Origin: a bacterium SCSIO 12741
GTDB lineage: Bacteria; Bacteroidota; Bacteroidia; Flavobacteriales_G; Salibacteraceae
NCBI GenBank assembly: GCA_024398055.1
Contig: CP073749.1
Span: forward strand, 3,410,594-3,474,593
Direction: 5' to 3'
DNA length: 64,000 nucleotides
In this document: in pieces, positions 52,550 to 60,289 of the stretch
Layout: each line of letters opens with the position of its first letter
Numbering within the stretch: the stretch's first letter is position 1
Translations under genes and position numbers: made by a program
The notes under the pieces: generated by a model
What the model was told of the DNA's origin: nothing
Databases searched by the model: none
What the model saw: only the letters and a program-made list of their open reading frames with translations

Positions 52550-53311
52550 TCATTTTTCGCATTCGCAATGAATGGATTCATCACTCCAATGCTGCAGCAT
52601 GGTGGATTTATTGATCATATTGGAATCTAAATCTACGTGCATAATTCGATCCAGTTCCAATTCAATTTCCCAGATGCTTACCTTGTTGTCATCTGTTGAG
52701 CAAAAGAGAAAATATCGTTCCCCAAAGGCCCTATGCACATGCATGGGGTAATCCTTCATTTCCTCTATTCTCAAAATCAACGAGTCGCTCTTAAGGTCAT
52801 ATACCGTAAAACCTCCGAGGTCTGAATCGATGATGCTAAAAAGAAGATTTGATTCAGAATCAAAGAAGGGGAATCCTCCTGGAATATCATTTATTTCTCC
52901 ATCCTTATTAACGATTAGGGTAAACCCAAAATAATCGCCATGTTGGGTGAAAATAAGATGATCCTTTAACGCTTTGGGTTTGGATATTCCGTAATAACCT
53001 CCCACCGGCTCAGATTCGAATTCCACACTATCCAATCGATTATTACTTCGGGAAGTAACCAATTTTGATCGGCAGTAGAACTCCGTTCCATCGCTTTTGA
53101 TTTGGGATACTGTGGCCTGTAGATCTCCAAAATCATAGGATTTCTCAGTTTTCAGTTCAACCTTCTGACTTTGGTCGGACTTTGGCTTAGGTCCCTCTTC
53201 TGGTTTCTCTAAAATGGGCTCAATGTCCTTGAATTCTTTGGATTCCTGGTTTATACCGGTTTGGCACGATAACAAAACAAAAGCAATAAGTAGTAGAGGT
53301 AAAACCTTCAT
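52550..53311 (-). CDS. Lipoprotein of unknown function
   Basis: 253 residues. Signal VLPLLLIAFVLLSCQTG with lipobox LLSC. An acidic/Pro-Lys-rich linker (ILEKPEEGPKPKSDQSQKVE) is followed by a beta-rich domain (FFDSESNLLFSIIDSDLGGF, YFLFCSTDDNKVSIWEIEL) that may form a propeller-like or beta-sandwich fold. It ends with CECEK. It overlaps the upstream GNAT gene stop by 4 bp and shares its transcript. Confidence 0.65.
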   Translation of the reverse strand: MKVLPLLLIAFVLLSCQTGINQESKEFKDIEPILEKPEEGPKPKSDQSQKVELKTEKSYDFGDLQATVSQIKSDGTEFYCRSKLVTSRSNNRLDSVEFESEPVGGYYGISKPKALKDHLIFTQHGDYFGFTLIVNKDGEINDIPGGFPFFDSESNLLFSIIDSDLGGFTVYDLKSDSLILRIEEMKDYPMHVHRAFGERYFLFCSTDDNKVSIWEIELELDRIMHVDLDSNMINKSTMLQHWSDESIHCECEK

Positions 53312-53787
53312 GATTTTGTAATCTCTTTTTCCATAATCACTGCATCATTCCCTCGGTAGATAAACCGCTCTATGGCCCGCCATCCGGCCCTAAGGTACAG
53401 GGATTCTGCGGTGAAGGTGTACAGATAAATTCGACTGAGTCCACGACGACCGGCTTCGGTTTCCACTTGCTCCAACAATTGCTTTCCAATCCCTCGATTG
53501 CGATAGGAGGGAAGGGTGTACAGCAGCGCTACCCAGGGACCATATTTTTGGTATTCCGGATGAACTTTGAGCAAGTGAACCTCATTTGACAATCCTCCGG
53601 CAGCTATGGGTTCTCCCTCATGGCGAACCAGAAAATGAAATTCTTGGCCTTCCGGAGATAAGGAGGCGAGCCTGCTTAGGGTTTTGTCCTGAGGTGTAGT
53701 CCATTCCTGCTCATACCACCGAGCAATTGTTTGTTGGGTTTTCCGATCGTTTGGGTCAATCTGTTCGAATTGATAGACTTCATTCAT
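53308..53787 (-). CDS. GNAT family N-acetyltransferase
   Basis: 159 residues. Acetyl-CoA motif in VALLYTLPSYRNRGIGKQLL and the C-terminal strand SRIYLYTFTAESLYLRAGW. The start is directly next to another GNAT gene (stop at 53788), so two acetyltransferases are encoded in tandem. The substrate is unknown. The downstream lipoprotein overlaps its stop. Confidence 0.87.
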   Translation of the reverse strand: MNEVYQFEQIDPNDRKTQQTIARWYEQEWTTPQDKTLSRLASLSPEGQEFHFLVRHEGEPIAAGGLSNEVHLLKVHPEYQKYGPWVALLYTLPSYRNRGIGKQLLEQVETEAGRRGLSRIYLYTFTAESLYLRAGWRAIERFIYRGNDAVIMEKEITKS

Positions 53788-54222
53788 CTACCCAATCTGT
53801 TTGCTCATTTTGAGGTGGGGAATACCGTCTTCATCGAAGTAGTCTCCTTCAGGCAAATAGCCGTTGCGACTGTAGAAATTTACCGCAGAATCCCGGGCAT
53901 GACAATACACTACGGAATAGTCGTTCTCTTGAGCCCAATCTTCACAGAATATCATCATTGAGGAGCCGATGTTTCCATTTCTCAATTCCTCCTGAACAGC
54001 AACCCGTTGCATTTTGAGTCGGGCATCTTCAGGTACCAATACAGCTGTGGCCACCAGGTCTTGGTTAAGGTAACCGGCTACATGGATGTGCTGTCGTTCT
54101 TCTTCCAATTCTTGGGCAGAAAAGGTTTGGCCCAATGGTTTTCTTAAAACGTCTTCTCTTAATTTAACAGCACTTCGCCATTCCGAACTTTCGTAGGGGA
54201 TGGTCTGGAATTGGATTTTCAT
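53788..54222 (-). CDS. GNAT family N-acetyltransferase
   Basis: 144 residues from the ATG at 54222 (the frame begins at 54252). The N-terminal LREDVLRKPLGQTFSAQELE and KMQRVAVQEELRNGNIGSSM (the acetyl-CoA loop) belong to the ElaA/YjcF-like group of small GNATs. It abuts the second GNAT gene without a gap. Both are in a minus-strand run from 57.7 to 51.1 kb that may be one long transcript. Confidence 0.85.
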   Translation of the reverse strand: MKIQFQTIPYESSEWRSAVKLREDVLRKPLGQTFSAQELEEERQHIHVAGYLNQDLVATAVLVPEDARLKMQRVAVQEELRNGNIGSSMMIFCEDWAQENDYSVVYCHARDSAVNFYSRNGYLPEGDYFDEDGIPHLKMSKQIG

Positions 54223-54304
54223 GGGTAGGTGTAGATTAGTATTAGAAGTCAAACTTACTAACTTCCATCACTCTACGGGTGATAGAGGTTCTATTATTTG
54301 ATTT

Positions 54305-54763
54305 TCAGTTTTTGGGGGAACGAATCACAATGGTTTTGGCCGCCAAGTCGCCCAAGCGTTGATTTCGAGGGTTCATAATCGCCACTACCAATCCGACCAA
54401 AAAGATCTGATCGGCCAGGCCCACAATGCAACGACCAAAAGCTTGCAAAAAGCTAATAGCCTGGTTGTCTGCAGAAATTACCTCAATTTTTAATACTCTT
54501 TTACCAATGGTCTTTCCCCAAATAGCCTCACTAATGGGCCAGAGAAATAGTCCAATGGCCATCCAGACTAACCCGGCGATACCATCCAGGTGATAGTCCA
54601 AATCGCTTTCACCCCGGGTTCCAAAGAAGTACCCCATGATCCAGCCAATGGCGTAGAATATTAGAAAATCGACGGTAAAGGCTGCTATTCGATAGAGAAT
54701 GGGAGCAGGCTTAAAGGATTTGTTCTCCAAAAAATCATCTAAAGTGGCTTCAGTATCGGTCAT
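54305..54763 (-). CDS. RDD family membrane protein
   Basis: 152 residues from the ATG at 54763; the longer frame (54832) overlaps the upstream gene. RDD hallmark: ILYRIAAFTVDFLIFYAIGW (Arg-Asp after a helix), then GKTIGKRVLKIEVISADNQ and the end NQRLGDLAAKTIVIRSP. Two or three membrane helices. RDD proteins include Na+/H+ exchangers and small membrane regulators; transported ligand unknown. Confidence 0.87.
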   Translation of the reverse strand: MTDTEATLDDFLENKSFKPAPILYRIAAFTVDFLIFYAIGWIMGYFFGTRGESDLDYHLDGIAGLVWMAIGLFLWPISEAIWGKTIGKRVLKIEVISADNQAISFLQAFGRCIVGLADQIFLVGLVVAIMNPRNQRLGDLAAKTIVIRSPKN

Positions 54764-54815
54764 AAGTGTATGGTTAGTAGTGGAATAATGGTTTTTATTT
54801 ATACGGTGTGGGGAG

Positions 54816-55130
54816 TTAGCTATTCTCCACAAATAGTCGAGCTTGATTGGCCAAATGCGACCAGTCTTCAGAGTATTCCTGTGGAACCTGAAGCCAATCT
54901 TTCATGGCTCTTTTCTTTCCCGATGGATCCCAGTTAACAGAACCCAGGTACTTTTCCTTGAGCTGGTTGACTTCTTCCTGTCCCAGTTTAAAAACCATCT
55001 CCTCCTGAAAAAAGGCAGCAAATGCCTTCTTACCTGTTTTTAGGCAGGGCTTACCGAACATTTGTCCGGCTGTGGTTTCGTGTTCATCGGCGAGGTTTTG
55101 ACCAATGCTGTTGTAAAGTTCCTGGCTCAT
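54816..55130 (-). CDS. TfoX N-terminal domain-like protein
   Basis: 104 residues, soluble. The segment TTAGQMFGKPCLKTGKKAFAAF and the helical end LQVPQEYSEDWSHLANQARLF fit the TfoX/Sxy N-terminal (YjhX/MmcQ-like) fold, used in competence regulators and in free-standing proteins of unknown role. No DNA-binding motif of full TfoX is present. It ends 53 nt before the RDD gene. Confidence 0.72.
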   Translation of the reverse strand: MSQELYNSIGQNLADEHETTAGQMFGKPCLKTGKKAFAAFFQEEMVFKLGQEEVNQLKEKYLGSVNWDPSGKKRAMKDWLQVPQEYSEDWSHLANQARLFVENS

Positions 55131-55179
55131 CTGATTTGATTCGATGACCGAAATTATAGATTTCAGTTAAATGGCCTAC

Positions 55180-55797
55180 CTATTGGGTGTATGGAGCGAA
55201 TTCTTTTTTGAGCTGGGTCAATTTCCTGGAAAGCTTTTCTCGATTTTTTTGAGTCTTGACCCACTTAGGCAAATTGGTAATCATAGAGTATTTAAAACGT
55301 TGATCATCCTCCCGAAGGGTGGATTCCACATATTCTTTGAGGTAATCCAAGTGTCGAAGATTATACACCCACAGCGTATGCTCCTTGAATGCCGTCTGTA
55401 GCCACAAGGGGAAGCCGAAATAAGGGTCCGTTGCCTCTCCTTGAAAATGAGGTAGCCATTGATTTTCGTAGGATCTTGTTGTTTGACAGGAGTCGCAGGT
55501 AACTTCGGATTTGGGGTATGGCTTTTTTGTCGGATCGGTGAGATTCGATATCGGACTTCCGCAATGCCCACAAGCTCGTTTTATAAAACCCACCCAGGAA
55601 CAAAACCATTTTTCATTATCCTTTTCGATAAAACCACAATGGCTGCAATGGCAAATGGATTTGGCATTTAGAACTGTGGGTACGATGTATTTCGGAAGTT
55701 CAGTTTTAACGATCGCAGGATTAGCGCACTTGGGGCAATTAACCCAAATTTCATCACTAAAAAAAGAAGTTGGATAGGGTGGTTTTGAAAATTTCAT
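55180..55797 (-). CDS. Cys-rich zinc-ribbon protein of unknown function
   Basis: 205 residues, soluble. Metal-binding Cys come in pairs: NCPKCANPA (about 20-24), CHCSHCGF (about 48-53), ACGHCGSPI (about 74-78) and TCDSCQTT (about 100-104), spaced like two or more zinc ribbons. The second half is helical and basic. No family could be named. It sits directly after the HExxH protein gene (17 nt), in the run under the Fur-like divergent promoter. Confidence 0.65.
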   Translation of the reverse strand: MKFSKPPYPTSFFSDEIWVNCPKCANPAIVKTELPKYIVPTVLNAKSICHCSHCGFIEKDNEKWFCSWVGFIKRACGHCGSPISNLTDPTKKPYPKSEVTCDSCQTTRSYENQWLPHFQGEATDPYFGFPLWLQTAFKEHTLWVYNLRHLDYLKEYVESTLREDDQRFKYSMITNLPKWVKTQKNREKLSRKLTQLKKEFAPYTQ

Positions 55798-55814
55798 GGC
55801 ATACTCAGTTTACA

Positions 55815-56414
55815 TTAAACCATCCCAAAAACCTCAAAAAAACGATTCCAGATTACCTGCTCGTATTTCAATGCGTAGTTCTCAGCATATTGTTCTCCCC
55901 GTGGAGCATTATCCACCCGGTCATGGGTACTCAGTCGGTCGTGGTGATGGCCCAACTCGTGTAAAAATATATGAAGCAATTGATAGGCCCGGATTTGATC
56001 TTCGCTAAAATGACACACCACTCCTGTTGCCTTGATTTCGAAAGGAACATGCAAACGTTCAAAGATGGCCTGGTGCTCCATAAAGTACGCTTTGTTCATG
56101 GACACGGTTTTGTCCTTTTCCCAAGCACAGATGGCTAACACACCGTTGCTATACCATCCATCTTCACCGCCTCCTGCCGCCAGTATCACGGCATCCAATT
56201 CTACCTGCAGTTCTTCCCAATTGGGTAGAATCTCGAGAAAGTTGAGGATATCTCGTTTTTTAAGAAAGTGCTTATAACCTTTACCTGGTTTCTCCTGATC
56301 AATCTGCAATTCTTTTTGCCGGGTGTTCCAGTAGTTTGGGGTAAGGTCGTGACGATTTTTCTTTTGTACTCGCCCGTCTTTAACTTTTGGGGTGGTTTTG
56401 CGGTGTGTCCTCAT
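55815..56414 (-). CDS. HExxH putative metalloprotease-like protein
   Basis: 199 residues, soluble, no signal peptide. The motif LHIFLHELGHHHDRLS (about 152-160) contains a full HExxH zinc site followed by HHD, and an acidic region further on (YAENYALKYEQ) could supply a third ligand. The N-terminal half is basic, then has ELDAVILAAGGGEDGWYSNG. It resembles small zincin-like proteins of unknown role. It lies between an HMA-like gene and a zinc-ribbon gene, suggesting a metal-related unit. Confidence 0.6.
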   Translation of the reverse strand: MRTHRKTTPKVKDGRVQKKNRHDLTPNYWNTRQKELQIDQEKPGKGYKHFLKKRDILNFLEILPNWEELQVELDAVILAAGGGEDGWYSNGVLAICAWEKDKTVSMNKAYFMEHQAIFERLHVPFEIKATGVVCHFSEDQIRAYQLLHIFLHELGHHHDRLSTHDRVDNAPRGEQYAENYALKYEQVIWNRFFEVFGMV

Positions 56415-56444
56415 AGCTCCGATACGGAATAGAGGATAAAACTA

Positions 56445-56690
56445 TTACGAATAGGCTTGATCTTCCATAATCTCGCAGTTAAATCCTTCTCGATTCACTT
56501 TTTTTTGAATTTCCAAAGGATCAATATCACGGCCTTCAATACGCAATACGGTATGTCCGGCAGGGTAGGGAAGTCCAGTTTCGTCAGGATCCAAATTGAT
56601 TTGCCACTCGGGGTAAGCCAGATGCAGATTCTTGGCCACAGTTTTTACATCCGCAGGATGGCGAATGTCGGTGATAAATACTTCAACCAT
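56445..56690 (-). CDS. HMA-like small protein lacking the CxxC site
   Basis: 81 residues. The order MVEVFITDIRHPADVKTVAKNL, WQINLDPDETG, HTVLRIEGRDIDPLEI resembles a heavy-metal-associated (ferredoxin-like) domain, but the usual metal-binding CxxC is replaced (the loop reads RHPADV); one Cys remains near the end (FNCEIM). It may be a binding partner rather than a metal carrier. It lies 18 nt after the flavoprotein gene on the same transcript. Confidence 0.6.
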   Translation of the reverse strand: MVEVFITDIRHPADVKTVAKNLHLAYPEWQINLDPDETGLPYPAGHTVLRIEGRDIDPLEIQKKVNREGFNCEIMEDQAYS

Positions 56691-56708
56691 AATCAGTGCG
56701 TGCTTGAT

Positions 56709-57704
56709 TTAAAAGGCGGCATTAGATAATTCCATGTTGATCACGGCTCCAACCATGTTGCCTGAAGCCACGGCGTTAGCCACCGAACGTAACCTTGAGC
56801 TGTTGTCTCCGCAGGCAAACACACCATCTACCGTGGTCTTTAGTATCCCATCTACTTCGATAAAGCCCTCATCGTTTAACATACATCCCAGTTTTTTAGG
56901 TATATCGGAGTGTTGAGTAAAGGGCACCGCGGCGTAGGTTGCTTCCAATTGTTCTTTGGAATGATCGGCGAAGACCAGGTTTTTGAGGTATCCGTTTTCG
57001 TGTTCGATTTCTACAATTTCTTTTTCCACTACGGGTATTCCATTGCGCTCCAATTGGGCTCTTTCTTCTGCATTGAATTCTGCCTTTCCTGAAGTGAAAA
57101 TGGTCAGATCTTGGGTCAGGTTTTTAGCCATAGGGGCAAGGTGCAATGCCCGTTCTCCGTTGGCAATGATTCCGGTTTTTTTGTTCCTGATCTCATAGCC
57201 ATGGCAATAGGGGCAATGAACGACGGAGATGCCCCAGCATTGGGCAAAACCTTTGATGGGCAGGAATTCATCCTTAATTCCAGTTGCGAAAACCAATTTC
57301 TGAGCGGAAAACTGCTCGCCTTTTTCGGTAATTATTTGAAAACCATGTGCGGTTTTTGTTCCCTTTACGGCTCGATCGTTTAGAAAGTGAACGGTGTCAT
57401 ATTTTTCTACCTGAGACTTGGCTTTTCCTGCAATTTCAGCTGGTTTTACTCCATCCTGGGTTAAAAAATTATGGGAGTGCGGGGTTTGCCGATTGCATGG
57501 TTTTCCGCTATCAATGACCAAAACCTTCCGTAACGAACGACCAAGGGTTAGTGCTGCAGAAAGACCGGAATAACTTCCTCCGATTATGATTATTTCGAAT
57601 TCTTTGGGGCTTTTCATAGGGGCATAAATTTTAAAAATGGGCCACGGAAGGGATAAGGCTAAACCAGTTAAACTGGCTTGTTTTATGGCATCTCTTCGTG
57701 TCAT
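56709..57704 (-). CDS. Thioredoxin reductase-like NAD(P)/FAD oxidoreductase with N-terminal signal
   Basis: 331 residues. The N-terminus MTRRDAIKQASLTGLALSLPW has a twin-arginine pair and hydrophobic core, so the flavoprotein may be exported folded. FAD motif IIIIGGSYSGLSAALTLGR, redox pair CPYC in VVHCPYCHGYE, second GGS-type NAD(P) region around TGIIANGERALHL and the C-terminal FAD-binding GVFACGDNS. Relatives reduce thioredoxin or bacillithiol disulfides; export would be unusual for these. It diverges from the Fur-like gene over a palindrome at 57715-57729. Confidence 0.85.
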   Translation of the reverse strand: MTRRDAIKQASLTGLALSLPWPIFKIYAPMKSPKEFEIIIIGGSYSGLSAALTLGRSLRKVLVIDSGKPCNRQTPHSHNFLTQDGVKPAEIAGKAKSQVEKYDTVHFLNDRAVKGTKTAHGFQIITEKGEQFSAQKLVFATGIKDEFLPIKGFAQCWGISVVHCPYCHGYEIRNKKTGIIANGERALHLAPMAKNLTQDLTIFTSGKAEFNAEERAQLERNGIPVVEKEIVEIEHENGYLKNLVFADHSKEQLEATYAAVPFTQHSDIPKKLGCMLNDEGFIEVDGILKTTVDGVFACGDNSSRLRSVANAVASGNMVGAVINMELSNAAF

Positions 57705-57714
57705 TCAATTTTAA

Positions 57715-57729
57715 TGCAACAATGTTGCA
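57715..57729. promoter_or_regulatory. Fur-family-type operator, box 1 (TGCAACA-A-TGTTGCA)
   Basis: A perfect 7-1-7 inverted repeat, the geometry of Fur/Zur/PerR sites. It lies 11 nt before the flavoprotein ATG at 57704, just downstream of a near-consensus -7 element (57743-57750, one mismatch). Confidence 0.65.
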
Positions 57730-57767
57730 ATAAGTTGTTCTGCGAAAATAGAATTTATTTGTATTAA

Positions 57768-57782
57768 TGCAATATATTCGCA
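57768..57782. promoter_or_regulatory. Fur-family-type operator, box 2 (degenerate)
   Basis: TGCAATATATTCGCA keeps the outer TGCAA and GCA of box 1 (10 of 15 positions). It lies downstream of a near-consensus -7 element (57754-57761) and 20 nt before the regulator start, so each divergent promoter has its own box. Confidence 0.45.
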
Positions 57783-57802
57783 ATAAGAATTGAAATCAGA
57801 TT

Positions 57803-58183
57803 TTGAAAAGGCGAAATACAGCAACAAAGGAGGCGGTACTCTCGGTGCTTCAGCACACTGATAAGGCCATGAGCCAGGCAGCCATTGAAAAGAAAGTAGG
57901 CATTGATATCAATCGGGCCACCATATATCGGGTGCTCAATCGGTTTTGTGAAGATGGTTTACTTCACCGAATTGTGGCAGACGACGGCAAGCAGTATTTT
58001 GCTTTATGCATGAAGTGTGATGATGATCAAGATCAACGTCCCAGGCATCATTTCCACTTTAGGTGTAGGGTGTGCGATACCATCGAATGCCTGCCCATTC
58101 CTGTTCACTTTACGCTTCCGGAAAAATACCTCGTGGAGAATGTAAACTGCGTCATTACCGGTGTCTGTAGAGATTGTTGTTAG
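57803..58183 (+). CDS. Fur family transcriptional repressor
   Basis: 126 residues; the TTG start is the only candidate in frame. Winged helix: ATKEAVLSVLQHTDKAMSQAAIEKKV, IDINRATIYRVLNRFCEDGLL. Metal-binding region: HHFHFRCRVCD, then a C-terminal CRDC, so a structural zinc site with two CxxC pairs and a His-rich sensing site. This favours a Zur- or PerR-like member over a plain iron Fur, but the metal is not certain. It diverges from a TrxR-like gene and is flanked by two 15-bp boxes. Its stop overlaps the next convergent gene. Confidence 0.9.
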   Translation: MKRRNTATKEAVLSVLQHTDKAMSQAAIEKKVGIDINRATIYRVLNRFCEDGLLHRIVADDGKQYFALCMKCDDDQDQRPRHHFHFRCRVCDTIECLPIPVHFTLPEKYLVENVNCVITGVCRDCC

Positions 58184-58908
58184 CCGGGTTTAACCGCTAC
58201 CAGCGTATGCATTCCTCGCATCAATTCGGAATGAGTAATCGCAAGACCTAATTCTTTAATCCTTTCTTCTACCTCGGCCGGAGCTACTCTAACCTTTTGG
58301 TAGGAGCTTACTTTCTGGATCCAACCACTCTCCGTTTTTTCATGGAGTAGGTCGGTAACCCTAACGGATTGATTCTGGTATTCCAGCAGGCAAGTCAGAA
58401 TTCGGGTATCGTCGCTTTTTACGGGGATGAATCTTTGCTCCCCTTTCAATTCATTCGAATAATCCCGGAAGGATAAAATCAAATGTCCGCCTTTGCTTAG
58501 CAGAGCATTACAATCTCCAATCAATTGATGGATTTCGGCTTTGTTTTCCAGATGGGTAAGGGTATCTCCACAACATGCAATTACCTCGGGTTGGTAGGCT
58601 TTCGATTGTGCAGCTTCCTTTATATCGCCCAGTACGGTCTTAATGGGTAAACCCTCCGAACGGTTCCTTAATTCCTGGAGTAACTGTTCATTAAAATCAA
58701 CCGCTATTACCTCGAACCCTAATTGACCAAGGGCCACACTTTGGATACCATGCCCAGCTCCCAGATCCAGGGCTTGTTTATTATGCTTAGGGCGAATGTG
58801 GAGTTGGTTAAGTAACTTCTCAAACTCGTGGCTTTTGGTTTCAAAGTCTCCGGCCATCCAGGAATAGAAATGGGCCAAATGGTGTTCGTAATGGTCTTTG
58901 GTATTCAT
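58180..58908 (-). CDS. Class I SAM-dependent methyltransferase
   Basis: 242 residues. Motif I ALDLGAGHGIQSVALGQLGFE, motif II VIAVDFNEQLLQEL, motif III CCGDTLTHL and post III GGHLILSFRDYS. The N-terminal YEHHLAHFYSWMAGDFETK is typical of a UbiE/COQ5-related group. Substrate unknown. It converges on the Fur-like gene with a 4-bp overlap of stop codons. Confidence 0.88.
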   Translation of the reverse strand: MNTKDHYEHHLAHFYSWMAGDFETKSHEFEKLLNQLHIRPKHNKQALDLGAGHGIQSVALGQLGFEVIAVDFNEQLLQELRNRSEGLPIKTVLGDIKEAAQSKAYQPEVIACCGDTLTHLENKAEIHQLIGDCNALLSKGGHLILSFRDYSNELKGEQRFIPVKSDDTRILTCLLEYQNQSVRVTDLLHEKTESGWIQKVSSYQKVRVAPAEVEERIKELGLAITHSELMRGMHTLVAVKPG

Positions 58909-58934
58909 TTTTAAAATCTATTTACACGGCGCTA

Positions 58935-60289
58935 TCAATCTGTATGAGTTTGCTCATTCATCCGATCATACCATTTCTGGGCCTCTTTGAGGTCTCCACG
59001 TATTTCATAGATTTTACCTCGATGATAAAGAAGCTCCCGATCATCGGGAAGGTCGGCCAACAACAGGTCATTGAGCAGGAGAGCGATGGATGCGGTTTTT
59101 TCATGCATATAGTCGCATTGCAACCAGTATAGGTCCATGATATTTTTATCATACAACAGGGTGTCAGGATGGTTCCAGGTATCCTCTATGCGATCCCATT
59201 CACTTTCTTCAATAAGACGCTGAACTTCTACAGTTAAGGAGGGCTTGGGAGTCTTGATTTCAAAATCGTTGGACAAATAATGCAGTCCCAAATCCAGGAT
59301 AGAGCGTTGGGCGTTCGAGAGAATGACCACCCCTCTTTTGGATTCAATATGATACCCTATGAAGCTGTTCGATCCTCCGGAAATACCATTGTGCCAGATG
59401 ATCGATTCCTGATTTCTACGAAAAACCAGCCAACCATTTCTACAGTAGAGTGAGTCGGCTTCAACGGCTGCCACATCTTTTTCCTGATAGGTAGAAGAAA
59501 AGGAGGGATTGTTTTTTATTTGGTAACGCAGGTATTGAGTCAAATCAGTTGCAGTAGATCGCACGCCTCCCATGTATTGGTTAAATCCTGGAAAGTCCCA
59601 AACTTCCACGTTTATTCCAAAGTTGTGCGGGTAGATGGTAGGACGAAAACTCACCTCCGCAGAGGTGTTCTGAAGCCCAAGGGTAGAGATCAAAGAGGCC
59701 ATTCCCTTTTTATCGGTCAGTTCTTCCAACATACAGCCGAGCAGCGCATACCCCAGATTCGAATACTGCCATTTGCCCACCGAATCCAGATCAATGTTCA
59801 TCAGGTCAGAATAGAATTGGGTTTTGTCATAATCCATGTAAGGGTTGCTCCAGTTTTCTGGCCAGAAATCCTCTGCCAACCGAGGAAGTCCGGAGGTGTG
59901 GTTGACCAGTTGCTGTACCGTGATTTGTTGAATCGTCTCAGGGAGTGAATCCGGCAGAAATGCCCTCATTTCCTGATCCCAGTTTAGCATTCCTTCCTTC
60001 ACGAGTTGGTGGATTAAGGTTGAAGTAAAGGTTTTGCTGATCGAGGCTAATTCGAAAACCGAATTTTCTCCAATGGGACTGCCGGCTATCGATTCCTTAC
60101 CAAAGAAGTAATAGTTGGCTTTTCCGCTGCTGTCGATAGTGGCCACGGCTATTCCCGGGTTGATGTTTAGGTTTACCCGACGTTCGATTTCATCTTTTAA
60201 TTCTTGGGGTAGTGCCTGAGCCCAACTTTGGAGATTAACCCCAGAATGAGAATTAGGCTTGAAATAAACTTTAGAATTGATTCGCTCAC
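58935..60289 (-). CDS. Beta-lactamase-family serine hydrolase, frameshifted near the N-terminus
   Basis: The long frame starts only at a GTG (60146) and lacks a signal peptide. A GTG at 60289, overlapping the upstream stop (GTGA), opens a signal peptide (SESILKFISSLILILGLISK). One extra base near 60221-60226 (a CCC run) joins the two through VGAQALPQELKDEIERRVN to give about 451 residues. Catalytic motifs: SISK (S-x-x-K) in LASISKTFTS, YSN in WQYSNLGYALLG and HNG (KTG equivalent) in IIWHNGISGG. The C-terminus has a helical, TPR-like extension. It belongs to the class C/esterase group, acting in the periplasm. Confidence 0.82.

Noticed and set aside
56445-56690. Copper chaperone call for the HMA-like protein
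   Set aside because: The metal-binding CxxC is absent, so a chaperone function is not supported.
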